DNA of 64,000 bases from JBPEWY01 sp965224095 (GCA_965224095.1 OZ245039.1:1240001-1304000), one strand, 5' to 3'. Positions 1 through 9,030 are shown, counted from the first letter of the stretch. Numbers and translations: made by a program. The notes: a model not told the origin generated them from the letters alone.

Positions 1-215
1 TTGACGAACCCATTCCATTGGGCCTGTTTACAAAACATCCCGGTAAAACAACCCGGTCTGAACAAATACTACATCTGGAATCGCATAGAATTAATAAAGA
101 AAACACACAGTTTATTGTTATTACCCGGGAGGCTCCTCTCTATATCGCAATAGATCCCTACGGAACACGATCGGATAAAAATCAATCAGATAATATTAAA
201 ACCCTTGTTCACTAA
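1..215 (+). CDS. 3' end of a probable ABC permease / M1 aminopeptidase fusion (partial)
   Basis: The reading frame is open from base 3 to a TAA at 213-215 and has no good internal start, so this is the last ~70 codons of a gene that begins outside the window. The piece reads as an extended beta-type tail (GLFT, LHLESHRI, ITREAPLYIAIDPYGTRSD). From memory this resembles the tail of Bacteroidota proteins that fuse an ABC-2-type permease to an M1 aminopeptidase domain, which usually end with a 'KAGIDPYnKLIDR'-like segment. The IDPYGTRSD stretch is the main match. No catalytic residue is inside the window, so the family call rests on the tail alone. It converges with the response regulator gene 43 bases further on. 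Confidence 0.45.
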   Translation, partial: DEPIPLGLFTKHPGKTTRSEQILHLESHRINKENTQFIVITREAPLYIAIDPYGTRSDKNQSDNIKTLVH

Positions 216-258
216 GCAAATCAAAATATATCTTAAAACTACCAAAGGATGGATTAAA

Positions 259-993
259 TCATCCCATATGCCGGAGCAACTTCAACAAGCCGCTACGATT
301 TCGTTTGGAGACCGAAACCCTGATATCGTTCCTTAAAAGAACCATATCTCCTGAAACCGACTGTATAAAACTCAAATTAATTAATTGAGAGCGATGTACC
401 CGATAAAAACCCATTCCCTCGAACAGGTTTTCGTAGTGTTTTAAACTTTTAGACGATAATAACACTCTGTCGTCGGCCATATGAATTCGGGTATAATTTC
501 CCTCCGCCACGCAAAGAACAATCGAGGAAACAGCTATCATTTGGTATCCGTTTTTTTGAGGAATGGAGATACTTTTAAGATTACTGCTCAACAGCTTTCT
601 CAGCATGGTATATTTTTCGGTTGTGAACGTTTTCTTTTTTCTTTTTTCGTACGATGCTATAATGGTTCGGAACTTTTCAAAATCTACCGGCTTTTGAATG
701 TAATGAAGCGCGAAATAATCGAAAGCCTTTTCTTTGAATTCTCCGTATGCCGTGATAAAAATAATCTCAAAATTTATTTCGTTTAATTGATCTAATAACT
801 GAAAAGCATCCCTTTCTTTAAGTTTTATATCCAATAGTACCAGTTCCGGATTTTCTTTTTTCAACAAATAACCGGCCTCTTCAATATCTGAAGCAGTTCC
901 TACAATCCCGAGTTGTGGTATATACTTTTCAATTCCCAAAATAAGAGATTGAAGTGCATTGGGTTCGTCTTCTATAATAACGGTTCTAATCAT
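259..993 (-). CDS. LytTR-family response regulator
   Basis: A 244-residue two-component response regulator. Residues 1-120 are a receiver domain with the acidic pair near residues 8-9 (IIEDEP), the likely phosphorylated Asp at residue 55 (LLDIKL) and a conserved Lys in IQKP. Residues ~140-244 form a LytTR DNA-binding domain (AEGNYTRI, YRVHRSQLINL). Its start codon lies inside the end of the kinase gene, an 8-base overlap, so the two are co-transcribed and probably translationally coupled. LytTR regulators paired with LytS-type kinases are common in Bacteroidota. The targets cannot be read from this sequence, and nothing ties the pair directly to the sugar locus 5 kb away. Confidence 0.95.
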   Translation of the reverse strand: MIRTVIIEDEPNALQSLILGIEKYIPQLGIVGTASDIEEAGYLLKKENPELVLLDIKLKERDAFQLLDQLNEINFEIIFITAYGEFKEKAFDYFALHYIQKPVDFEKFRTIIASYEKRKKKTFTTEKYTMLRKLLSSNLKSISIPQKNGYQMIAVSSIVLCVAEGNYTRIHMADDRVLLSSKSLKHYENLFEGMGFYRVHRSQLINLSFIQSVSGDMVLLRNDIRVSVSKRNRSGLLKLLRHMG

Positions 994-3988
994 AGTTCTG
1001 AATCGGAATCGTAACGGTTACTAACGTGCCGGTTACTTTTTTATGGGTATCAAACAAGGTCTCAATTTTTAAGGCATTCGGATAATTTCCTTTCCCAAAC
1101 AAATTCAAACGCTCTCTTATGTTGTTTAAAGCTATAGCATTAATTTCAATAATACTCTCTTTTTTCAATTTTCCCGAAGCTTCCATTCCTATTCCGTTAT
1201 CCAGAACCATACAAATGAGTTTATTTCCGGATTCTTTAAAGGTTATGGTTATCTTCCCACGTTTGTCTTTTAAAGGCGTAATTCCATGAATTATGGCATT
1301 TTCAACAATAGGCTGCATAACCATGGGAGGCATTTCAACATCCTCTACATCCACCACTTCAACTTTTACGGTATAATCAAAACTATCGTGATAACGTACT
1401 TTTTCCAATTCCAAATAATTTTCCAGGAGTTTCACCTCCTCCGTTAACGGTATCGCTGTCTTTTTGGAGTTGGTAAGAATAGTTCTGATGAGTTCTCCAA
1501 ATTTAGCCAATTGACGCTGTGCGCTATCGATATCATTTTTAAGGACAAAGTGTTGCACGCTACTTAAGGTATTATAAATAAAATGAGGGTTCATTTGAGT
1601 AAGCAGCGCCTGGTGTTTCAGGATGGCTATTTTTTCGTTGTACTCTCCCCGTTTTCTTATGGTTTCCATCCTGGTAGATACCAATATCCAGGTCAGGAGC
1701 AATCCAAGGAGTAATAACGATATTAAAAACCATTTTGTAGCATACCAGGCCTGGTTAATAGTAAAGTTCAGAACGGCCGGTACAGCACTTTCGTTCCCAT
1801 CTTTATCAATAGCTTTTACTTCAAAAGTATATGCGTTTCCGGGCAGATTGGAGTAACGCACTCCCCGGGAAGTTGTTGAAATCCATTGTTTTTCCCATGG
1901 TGTTAGCCGATACTGATATCGCACCTGGCCCAGGCTCCTAAAAGAAAGGCCGCTAAAATCAAAGTACAGATCATTTTGACTGTGACTTAATTCTGAAATG
2001 CTCTCCGGATTTTGAGGGACTTCATTAACCGTTACTCGAGTGATATAAATAGGTACCGGTTGCTTTTTTTTCGTATTGCCTGCTTCCGGCTTTATAATAT
2101 TTAAGCCTTTGGGCGAGGTGGCATATATAACACTATCCTGAATTTTCAGATCTCTAATATTCTTTGAAGAGAGTCCTTCCAGAAGCGTATATTTCTTTTT
2201 GGTATGAAATTTAAAATCAGTAACCGTTCCATTAAAAATTCCTTTGTTCGTGGCCAGCCAAAGACTCTCGTCTTTATCGGTTCGAATACGATTGATCACC
2301 GGATTTATCTCCTGGTCAATATGTGAGATAAAATAGCTGCTGTCTTTTTCAATTACACCCAGGCCAAAACCATTTGTAGCAACCACCAGCGTACCGTTTC
2401 CGGTTTCCTTTATATGGGTAATATTACACCTGCTGAATTCACCATCATCCCGGTAAGGAAATACCTGTCCTTCTTTTTCGTAAAACAGCCCCTTGTTTGT
2501 TCCAATCCACAAACGCCCGTTTCTATCTTTTAAAATTGCCGAACCCCTGTTTTTCCAGACAACATCTATGTACTGATTCACGATTTCCACATCATTGTTT
2601 TGGGAAAAATCAATACTTGATTGCGTAGACCAATTAGCTACTTTTAAGAACCGCTCCAAATTAATCCTGTATACGCTATTTGAAGCGGCTAAATGCAGTA
2701 TTCCTTTATCCACAAAACCATGCTTACCACTGCCCAGTGATAGCACTGCAAATCTTCCTGTAAATGCGCCCTTTCGATTCTCGAAAATTCTCACATCGTG
2801 ATTGCAAATCAACACGAGGTGATCTTCATATTTAGTAATATCAACAATTTTATTAGGACTGGTTTTTGAAAATCTGGAACCATTATTATTGAATACGTTC
2901 CTCATTTTTCCTTTTCCGCTGAATTCCAACAAATTCCCCTGATAACTCCCTGTGTAAATTAAAGAATCATTGATCCGGTGAATAGCGTATAAATCCTCTT
3001 CCGGATTAACAATATCTATATTGGTTTTCGGGAAGAGTAGAACTCCCTGATTAACCGATGAGATCCACTCATTTCCTTCTAAATCTTTATAATAAGAAGA
3101 GGCCGCAAAGTCTTTTTTTGCCAGGTCGATATTTAGTTTTCCCTGTTCATTTGAAAGGAGGTGAAGCCCCATAAAATTGGAGATAAGCCAAAATCTGTTA
3201 CGGGTATGAAAAAAAAATTTAGGTGGCCAAAAAGAATTAAAACCTGTTATTCTTTCCTTTGCATATTTTAATAAAACCGTTCCTATAGTATCGCTTTCTG
3301 CAAACAACCCCAGTCTTCTCAATCTTTCAAAGCTCTCTTTATCCGATACGGTTTTTATAAAACTCTGATACGGGACTTCCTCAACGGAAATTGCATTCTC
3401 TGTTGTGTTTAAATGATATACCTCTTCCGGATTCTTATTTGACACCAAAAAAACATCCGATTTATCGTTTTCCACAAAGGTCATTGGGAAAAATTTTGAT
3501 TCGCTTTCGGGTGCTTCCAATATCTGCCCTGCTGGAGTGATACACCGCAATCTGACATTTCTGCCAAAAAACCAAAGAACACCCCGGGTGTCTTCAAACA
3601 CCACATCGATATTATTTTTAAAAGAAAGTTTCTTTAGTAATGGAGTATTATCTCTGTTGTAAAAAATACCGTTCTTTAGAAAACCTACCTCTCCGTTAAA
3701 ACCCATGAGCCAGATTCGATCCTGTGCATCCCTATAAAGCTTTAGAATTTCGTTATCCGGTAATCCGTCTCCCAGGGAGTAGGTAATAAATTCGGAACCG
3801 TCAAACCTGCACAGGCCATTATCGGTGGCAAACCACATATATCCTTTTTCGTCCTGATTGATGTCGTAAATAGTGTTACTGGGCAATCCTTCTTTGGCAG
3901 TAAACTGTTTATACACCTTATGCTGCGGGTATGCGCAGTAAAAAAACAGGAAGAAAATAATATAGAATACAAATCTGGTGTTGCCCAT
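986..3988 (-). CDS. Propeller/Y_Y_Y sensor histidine kinase (LytS-type)
   Basis: A 1000-residue membrane sensor kinase. Residues 1-22 look like a signal peptide. About 30-670 hold repeated two-component-propeller motifs (NTIYDINQDEKGYMWFATDNGLCRFDG and later copies), predicted to fold as periplasmic beta-propellers. A Y_Y_Y domain follows (~680-740), then one membrane segment (~750-770). The cytoplasmic part has the PF06580 kinase box with the likely phosphorylated His at residue 802 (MNPHFIYNTL) and an ATPase domain with N-box (QPIVENAIIHG) and G-box (DNGIGM). It has no fused receiver or AraC domain, so it is not a hybrid HTCS and signals through the overlapping LytTR gene. The sensor half resembles the PUL regulator at 30343-33141. 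The ligand is unknown. Confidence 0.95.
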   Translation of the reverse strand: MGNTRFVFYIIFFLFFYCAYPQHKVYKQFTAKEGLPSNTIYDINQDEKGYMWFATDNGLCRFDGSEFITYSLGDGLPDNEILKLYRDAQDRIWLMGFNGEVGFLKNGIFYNRDNTPLLKKLSFKNNIDVVFEDTRGVLWFFGRNVRLRCITPAGQILEAPESESKFFPMTFVENDKSDVFLVSNKNPEEVYHLNTTENAISVEEVPYQSFIKTVSDKESFERLRRLGLFAESDTIGTVLLKYAKERITGFNSFWPPKFFFHTRNRFWLISNFMGLHLLSNEQGKLNIDLAKKDFAASSYYKDLEGNEWISSVNQGVLLFPKTNIDIVNPEEDLYAIHRINDSLIYTGSYQGNLLEFSGKGKMRNVFNNNGSRFSKTSPNKIVDITKYEDHLVLICNHDVRIFENRKGAFTGRFAVLSLGSGKHGFVDKGILHLAASNSVYRINLERFLKVANWSTQSSIDFSQNNDVEIVNQYIDVVWKNRGSAILKDRNGRLWIGTNKGLFYEKEGQVFPYRDDGEFSRCNITHIKETGNGTLVVATNGFGLGVIEKDSSYFISHIDQEINPVINRIRTDKDESLWLATNKGIFNGTVTDFKFHTKKKYTLLEGLSSKNIRDLKIQDSVIYATSPKGLNIIKPEAGNTKKKQPVPIYITRVTVNEVPQNPESISELSHSQNDLYFDFSGLSFRSLGQVRYQYRLTPWEKQWISTTSRGVRYSNLPGNAYTFEVKAIDKDGNESAVPAVLNFTINQAWYATKWFLISLLLLGLLLTWILVSTRMETIRKRGEYNEKIAILKHQALLTQMNPHFIYNTLSSVQHFVLKNDIDSAQRQLAKFGELIRTILTNSKKTAIPLTEEVKLLENYLELEKVRYHDSFDYTVKVEVVDVEDVEMPPMVMQPIVENAIIHGITPLKDKRGKITITFKESGNKLICMVLDNGIGMEASGKLKKESIIEINAIALNNIRERLNLFGKGNYPNALKIETLFDTHKKVTGTLVTVTIPIQNYD

Positions 3989-4398
3989 AGGGCTAAAATA
4001 GCCATCTTTAACGGTTTACAAAACTCAACACAATACGCTTATCAAAAAAAAACATACGCTTACGAAAAAGATTTATGCATCCATGCAAACCCCTGTATCT
4101 TTAAACTCCCAAATGCATTTAATCAATTTTCATTATTGACAAGCAATGATGATCAAATCCAAAAAAAACACAGGCCTATAAAAGGAACCAACTTCTTTTT
4201 ATTTGGGGGATAATTTAGGTTGGAGAGATCTACTTCCATAAGGTCTGTGTTTTGGTTTTGATTATATTTTATACGACGTATATGAGCCCGGCTATTGTTT
4301 TGGTATACACCACGGCAATATGAAATCTTTTAAACCGTATTCTGCCAAAATAAAAAAGCCCGGTAAACCGGGCCTCTATAAACAAAATTCTTCTCTTA
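3989..4398. other. 410-base intergenic region
   Basis: This is the region upstream of the kinase gene and downstream of the small lipoprotein gene. It is AT-rich and contains the hairpin at 4352-4373, the terminator of the lipoprotein gene. I see no convincing small gene or RNA. The kinase promoter must lie in its left part, but no clear TAnnTTTG box was found on the minus strand. Confidence 0.6.
4352..4373 (-). terminator. Rho-independent terminator of the small lipoprotein gene
   Basis: On the minus strand GCCCGGT and ACCGGGC pair in a GC-rich 7-bp stem followed directly by a run of six T. It lies about 25 bases beyond the stop codon of the lipoprotein gene. Confidence 0.85.
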
Positions 4399-4872
4399 TT
4401 ACTGTGTTAGGAAAGTGCCTTTATGTGTCCCTTTAATCACGGTTCCATCTCCCATGGTTAAATTCAGGCTTAATGTGTAATTATTGTTGGAATTGTCCGT
4501 TATGCTTACCAATCCGGTACCATCCAGTAGCGATCCGGTTTGTGTGGCATTTAATATAGAATAATTAGAAATTCCCAGTAATACTCTTTCTCCATTTTCC
4601 GGGTAGTTGTAATTACCGGTTACCGTAGCTTCCAAAGGAAATGTAACGCCTACCATAACCGTTTTTACATTCGATATATCGGAAGCATCAGATAAACTAA
4701 ACGTATAATTGTTTTCAGTACCGGAAATTCTCAGTAACTGAGCAACGGACACCTGAATTTTCTTTCCGTCCATAGTTATTCCGGTTACGCCCGGATCATC
4801 GCTTTCCGAAGAGCAGGACCATTGCAAGCTTACCATAGCAAAAAGCAAAACGTATGCGCATAATTTTCTCAT
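4399..4872 (-). CDS. Small secreted lipoprotein, unknown function
   Basis: A 157-residue protein with a signal peptide and lipobox (LQWSC, Cys at about residue 20). The residues after the cysteine are Ser- and acid-rich (SSESDD), like a Bacteroidota surface-export signal. The rest is predicted beta-rich with repeated polar stretches (TENNYTFSLSD, NSNNNYTLSLNLTMGDGTVIKGTHKG), which suggests a small beta-barrel or sandwich. I do not recognise a family. It is a single-gene unit with its own terminator, between the kinase and the YeeE genes. The call as a real lipoprotein gene is firm; the function is open. Confidence 0.8.
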   Translation of the reverse strand: MRKLCAYVLLFAMVSLQWSCSSESDDPGVTGITMDGKKIQVSVAQLLRISGTENNYTFSLSDASDISNVKTVMVGVTFPLEATVTGNYNYPENGERVLLGISNYSILNATQTGSLLDGTGLVSITDNSNNNYTLSLNLTMGDGTVIKGTHKGTFLTQ

Positions 4873-5033
4873 GTTATTAAGATTTGGTTCTGCTTTAAAA
4901 CGATATTCAATACCGTTTCTTATTTTTTTTATCCGGTATTCGACAAATGGTTATTAGCGTTGTAAAATAATCTGGGTAACAAAAGTTACGCTCATTTTAT
5001 ACTTATTGTTTAATTTCGCTTAAATTTTCAGGT

Positions 5034-5591
5034 ATGGAATATCTTTTATCACCCTGGCCCTGGTACGTTACGGGCCCGCTTATAGCGTTGGTTATGTTTT
5101 TGTTATTGTATTTTGATAAAACCTTTGGAATGTCGTCTAATCTGAGAACTCTGTGTTCTATGGGGGGAGCTGGAAAATATGCTGATTTCTTCCGATTTAA
5201 CTGGAAAGAACAACGCTGGAATCTTATGGTTGTTGTCGGCGCCGTTATCGGAGGTTTTATAGCTACTCATTACCTGAGCAACGAACAGCCCATTAAACTG
5301 GCTGCCGGTACCGTTGCGGATTTACATAATCTGGGTTTTGAGAATGCCGGACACGCACTGGTTCCCGATGAACTTTTCGGAATATCCACTCCCATACGTT
5401 TAAAAAGTATCGTACTCCTGGCTGTTGCAGGGTTATTCGTGGGATTTGGAACCCGTTATGCGGGTGGATGTACTTCCGGTCATGCCATTACCGGATTAAG
5501 TAGTTTACAGTGGCCTTCACTTATTGCAGTCATCGGTTTTTTTCTGGGAGGACTTGTTATGATTCACTTTATTTTTCCATTCTTATTTTAA
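5034..5591 (+). CDS. YeeE/YedE-type membrane transporter, first half
   Basis: A 185-residue integral membrane protein of the YeeE/YedE (sulphur transport, PF04143) group. The conserved GGCTSGH motif follows a GTRYAGG turn near residue 146, and several hydrophobic segments are visible (~15-27, 60-80, 124-142, 160-183). In characterised relatives such cysteine motifs serve in uptake of thiosulphate or related sulphur species. The next gene, four bases on, supplies the second half, so the transporter is split in two. Many Bacteroidota place such pairs beside rhodanese or MBL-fold genes, but none are here. The substrate is inferred from the family only. Confidence 0.88.
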   Translation: MEYLLSPWPWYVTGPLIALVMFLLLYFDKTFGMSSNLRTLCSMGGAGKYADFFRFNWKEQRWNLMVVVGAVIGGFIATHYLSNEQPIKLAAGTVADLHNLGFENAGHALVPDELFGISTPIRLKSIVLLAVAGLFVGFGTRYAGGCTSGHAITGLSSLQWPSLIAVIGFFLGGLVMIHFIFPFLF

Positions 5592-5595
5592 AAAA

Positions 5596-6009
5596 ATGAA
5601 ATACATTAAGTTTTTACTAGTCGGTATTTTTTTCGGGATCGTATTGGTCAAGTCTGAAGCTATTTCCTGGTATCGCATATTCGAGATGTTTAAGTTTCAG
5701 TCTTTCCATATGTATGGTATTATAGGTTCGGCCGTTGTTACCGGAATTCTTTTGCTCTTTCTCGCTAAAAAATTCAACATTACCACACAAAAAGGAAACG
5801 TTATTGATGTACCCGCCAAGAATAAAGGTATTACGCGTTACCTTGTCGGGGGAAGTATTTTTGGATTGGGATGGGCTTTGGCAGGTGCCTGCCCCGGCCC
5901 TATGTTTGTACTGTTCGGTGCAGGTATTTACAGCATCTTAATCGTGATTGGAGCCGCCGTTATAGGTACTTTTATTTACGGGTTGCTCAGAGATAAATTA
6001 CCACATTAA
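5596..6009 (+). CDS. YeeE/YedE-type membrane transporter, second half (DUF6691-like)
   Basis: A 137-residue membrane protein with about four hydrophobic segments and the motif GWALAGACPGP, the usual counterpart of the GGCTSGH motif in the preceding gene. The two genes are four bases apart and must be co-transcribed. Together they match the two-piece YeeE/YedE-like transporters of Bacteroidota. The gene converges with the lacI-type gene; only two bases separate the stop codons, and no terminator hairpin lies between them. Confidence 0.88.
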   Translation: MKYIKFLLVGIFFGIVLVKSEAISWYRIFEMFKFQSFHMYGIIGSAVVTGILLLFLAKKFNITTQKGNVIDVPAKNKGITRYLVGGSIFGLGWALAGACPGPMFVLFGAGIYSILIVIGAAVIGTFIYGLLRDKLPH

Positions 6010-6011
6010 AA

Positions 6012-7022
6012 TTAAAGGGAAGATCCTCTTTTGACCAGCGATGTCTCTAAAGTTTCAATAACGGGATCTAAATTCTTTTTTTTATGAAGTTTTTGTAAAC
6101 GGCCTATCAGCATACGTACCGCTTTAGCTCCCATCGCTTCAGCTCCCTGGTCAATTGTTGTTAGTGTCGGAACAGAGAATACCGCTGTTTCATCTCCCGC
6201 AAAACCTATCACCGAGATATCGTCCGGAACTCTTATACCAAGGTTTACAGCCATATTAACGGCAATGGTTCCAAGCGTATTATCGGCTGCGAAGATAGCA
6301 TCGGTTTGCGGATGCGTATTTAAAAATTTTCTTATTTGCTGCTGATAGGAGGTGCTTTCCCTCAGACAAAGTACGCTTGTACTCTTGGCTTCCCGGTCCT
6401 CACAAGCTTTTAGATAGCCCTGCTTTCTTCGTTTTCCGATTTTCAGATGATCAATACTACTAAAAAACGCAATGTTTTTAGCACCTTGATCCAGAAGGTA
6501 ATTAACACTCTTGTAAACCGTTCCAAAATCGTCAATAATAACCTTATCGCAGGAAACCGAGGCCAGTGTTCTGTCAAACATTACCAATCCGTATCCTTCC
6601 GAAAGGATTTGCTGAAAATGGGTGATTTCATTTTTTTCCTGAGTTTCCCTCGAAACAGACACTAAAAAACCATCGACACTTCCATCGGCCAGAAATTGCA
6701 TGGCAGTAACCTCCTGTTTTAGGGTTTCATTTGAAATTGAAGTAATCACATTATAGCCTAATAGCGACGCTTCTTTTTCTATACCCAGTAAAACATTTGC
6801 AAAAAAGGGGTTTAATATATCAGGAATAATCACTCCGATTGTCTTGGTACGATTCGTACGCAAACTGGATGCTATTTTATTGGGTTTGTAATTCCTTAAA
6901 GCTGCTGCTTCCTTTACTCTTTGGATGGTTTGATCGCTAATTTCATCGCTATCATTTAATGCCTTGGATACCGTTGAAACCGATAAGTTCAGTTCTTTAG
7001 CTAATTGTTTTAGAGTAATCAT
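6012..7022 (-). CDS. LacI-family transcriptional regulator
   Basis: A 336-residue repressor-type regulator. Residues 1-45 form the LacI helix-turn-helix and hinge start (MITLKQLAKELNLSVSTVS). From ~60 to the end is a periplasmic-binding-protein-like sensor domain (TIGVIIPDILNPFFANVLLG, DAIFAADNTLG, DISVIGFAGDE), full length for the family. It is the last gene of the sugar locus, 122 bases beyond the terminal GH17. That gap holds a 9-bp inverted repeat that could be its operator. Because the sensor is cytoplasmic, the effector is probably a mono- or disaccharide or sugar phosphate from glucan breakdown; that is inference. Confidence 0.93.
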   Translation of the reverse strand: MITLKQLAKELNLSVSTVSKALNDSDEISDQTIQRVKEAAALRNYKPNKIASSLRTNRTKTIGVIIPDILNPFFANVLLGIEKEASLLGYNVITSISNETLKQEVTAMQFLADGSVDGFLVSVSRETQEKNEITHFQQILSEGYGLVMFDRTLASVSCDKVIIDDFGTVYKSVNYLLDQGAKNIAFFSSIDHLKIGKRRKQGYLKACEDREAKSTSVLCLRESTSYQQQIRKFLNTHPQTDAIFAADNTLGTIAVNMAVNLGIRVPDDISVIGFAGDETAVFSVPTLTTIDQGAEAMGAKAVRMLIGRLQKLHKKKNLDPVIETLETSLVKRGSSL

Positions 7023-7068
7023 GTTCCCGGTATTTTGCCCTTTGTACTAATAGGATGATTATAATAGT

Positions 7069-7100
7069 AATCAGTAATTTAAAACTCTAAATTACTGGTT
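7069..7100. promoter_or_regulatory. Inverted repeat upstream of lacI-type gene
   Basis: CAGTAATTT (7072-7080) and AAATTACTG (7089-7097) are perfect 9-base inverted repeats with an 8-base spacer; the arms extend to 12 bases with one mismatch. The centre is ~62 bases upstream of the regulator start. On the minus strand no T-run follows, so it is not a classic terminator for the preceding GH17 gene. It could be an operator for autoregulation or a transcript-end hairpin. The 8-base spacer is wider than in usual LacI palindromes, which lowers confidence in an operator. Confidence 0.4.
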
Positions 7101-7144
7101 TTTATCTTGCTACAGCAATTTGATCACAAAAAACAAAAATTTCG

Positions 7145-8098
7145 TTATTGTCGCTGTTCATGTATCCTGTTTGCAAAGCATTTTTTCATGACCAATTTCG
7201 GTGTTCGGTCTACTTTAAACAATCCCCAGTGTTTTTCCGGTTCCAGAGGCTCGGGAGATCCTTTCCAGGGTTCATCGAAAGCTTCAAATACAAAAGTAAG
7301 TATCTCCGCTTTTTCGGTCCAGTTCATCAAATCGTTATAATACACTTTCTGATTCTCTTCACTTACATTAGAGGGGCAAATACCTTTTCCATTTGAGTTG
7401 GTTGCCCATCCCGCCTCGGTAATCACCACGACCTTATCGGGGTATTTATTAGCCACAGCGAAGTAATTACTCTTTGTATATTCAAGTGCATCGTGAATAT
7501 TTTTATATTCCCATACCGGATAGGTATGAACGGAAATAAAATCCACTTCCGCAACGAGATCTTTAAGCTTATCCAGCCAGGGCACATAGTTTTCACAAAA
7601 GGTTACAGGTTGGTTTGCACCTTCCCTGATCATCCTCACATACCTAATAACGCTTTCAACCGGCACATAATGATCTGTCCAATCTACACAAGCTTCGTTC
7701 CCGGCGGATAATGAAAAAATAATATCGGGATATTTATTCGCCAGTTTGATCAACTTTTTTATCTGAAACAGATTTTTGGCTTTATTGGCCATCAGTTCAT
7801 CTTCTGAGTACGTGCCTCCTCCCCAGGGGCATCCAAAATTATTCATTTCGGCCACGATATACGCCCCCAGCATTATTTTAAAATCCAGTTTTTCCTTTCT
7901 AATCACCTCCAGGACCGTATCTGCGTGTTCATCGCAATCGTACAAGCGTAAATACTTCCAGTGTTTATGTAAGATTAACAGATCTTCCTTTATTTCAGCA
8001 TAGGAAGGGCATACTCCGCCAGGGTGCTGTCCTTCTCTAAAACCCGAATAGCAAATAGCGCTTCCCGGTGCTATGCGCAACGCATCGGTATAGTTCAT
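7145..8098 (-). CDS. GH17 beta-1,3-glucanase-like enzyme, no signal peptide (317 aa)
   Basis: A 317-residue TIM-barrel enzyme of glycoside hydrolase family 17. The likely acid/base is Glu135 (SAGNEACVDW) and the nucleophile Glu228 (VITEAGWAT), both at the expected spacing; the substrate-cleft motif ISVHTYPVW lies between. The protein starts MNYTDALRIA with no signal peptide or lipobox, so it should be cytoplasmic, unlike the GH17 lipoprotein at 13171-14478. It is the last enzyme gene of the operon and follows the second leaderless GH17 by 47 bases. It may cut or transglycosylate short beta-1,3-gluco-oligosaccharides brought in by the neighbouring transporter. Family assignment is firm; location and role are inferred. 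Confidence 0.9.
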   Translation of the reverse strand: MNYTDALRIAPGSAICYSGFREGQHPGGVCPSYAEIKEDLLILHKHWKYLRLYDCDEHADTVLEVIRKEKLDFKIMLGAYIVAEMNNFGCPWGGGTYSEDELMANKAKNLFQIKKLIKLANKYPDIIFSLSAGNEACVDWTDHYVPVESVIRYVRMIREGANQPVTFCENYVPWLDKLKDLVAEVDFISVHTYPVWEYKNIHDALEYTKSNYFAVANKYPDKVVVITEAGWATNSNGKGICPSNVSEENQKVYYNDLMNWTEKAEILTFVFEAFDEPWKGSPEPLEPEKHWGLFKVDRTPKLVMKKCFANRIHEQRQ

Positions 8099-8145
8099 TT
8101 AATTTGATTTGGATACACGTTAAACGGAAACGACAACGTTATATT

Positions 8146-9030
8146 TTAGTATTTGAGATTTTCCTCTTTATCCCATATCCCCCAATAGGCTCCTACATCG
8201 CCTTCTGCTCCTATTTTCCAGGATTCGTCAAAAGAGGAAAAGTAAAAAATTTCAATATCTTCTTCTTCCGACCATTTTTGGGTATTCATAAAATACTTCA
8301 TGGCATTTTCATAGGATGGGAATGCACCTTGTAGATTTGTACCTTCACTGGGCCATCCGGTTTCGGAAATAATCACTTTTTTTCCATTAGCTGCTTTGGT
8401 TGCTCTTCGGTACATGTCTTTCATATAGAGTAAAGAATACTCCTGATCGCAACCTTCCCAAAAGGGGTAGCAGTTAGCTAAAATCACATCGCTGGCTTCG
8501 GCAAGTGCCGGACGATCGGTAAATTCGTAATAAGCATCTACATAACCCACCGGCACATCGGGTATGGCTTCTTTTACCTGATGTATAAATTCCAGGAGTT
8601 CATCCTCGGTTAAATCTCCACGGTACATTACTTCATTCCCCACAGCAGCGATATCCACATACCCCTCTTTAGCTAATGCAATAAGGTTTGCTATTTCCTG
8701 TTTGTTAATCTCCGGGTCGTCTCCCAGCCAGGCCCCCACCAGGGTTTTAATACCGTATTCATGTGCTATACGCGGAATAACTTCATTTCCATCGGTGCAT
8801 GAAAAAGAACGGATCCATTTGGTATACGGCCTTATTATTTCCATCCTTCTTCGTATCTGTTCTTCCGTCATAAAATCTCCCGGCTTCTGCCCTTCCTGAT
8901 AGGGACTAAAACACAATCCGTGCATACCTCCGTCCAGTGCTTCCCTAAAAATGTCTCTTAATTCTGAAGTGGTTTTACCCTCAAAATCAAGAGCAGCTAA
9001 AGTCAAAAATTTTTCTCCTCTGTACGACAT
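8146..9030 (-). CDS. GH17-like enzyme, no signal peptide (294 aa)
   Basis: A 294-residue GH17-type protein, shorter than its neighbour. The acid/base is probably Glu133 (AAVGNEVMYRG) and the nucleophile Glu223 (IISETGWPS). The ETGWPS form of the nucleophile motif is the one also seen in plant and fungal GH17 enzymes. There is no signal peptide (MSYRGEKFLTLAAL), so a cytoplasmic site is predicted. It lies 38 bases after the GPH transporter gene, consistent with acting on that transporter's cargo. It is clearly diverged from the other two GH17 proteins of the locus, so the three probably differ in substrate length or in hydrolysis versus transfer. That last point is inference. Confidence 0.88.
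   Translation of the reverse strand: MSYRGEKFLTLAALDFEGKTTSELRDIFREALDGGMHGLCFSPYQEGQKPGDFMTEEQIRRRMEIIRPYTKWIRSFSCTDGNEVIPRIAHEYGIKTLVGAWLGDDPEINKQEIANLIALAKEGYVDIAAVGNEVMYRGDLTEDELLEFIHQVKEAIPDVPVGYVDAYYEFTDRPALAEASDVILANCYPFWEGCDQEYSLLYMKDMYRRATKAANGKKVIISETGWPSEGTNLQGAFPSYENAMKYFMNTQKWSEEEDIEIFYFSSFDESWKIGAEGDVGAYWGIWDKEENLKY

Noticed and set aside
3920..4213. Open frame on the plus strand across the kinase start and the intergenic region
   Set aside because: It overlaps the coding start of the kinase on the other strand, is rich in Lys/Gln/Asn from AT-rich DNA and has no family likeness.
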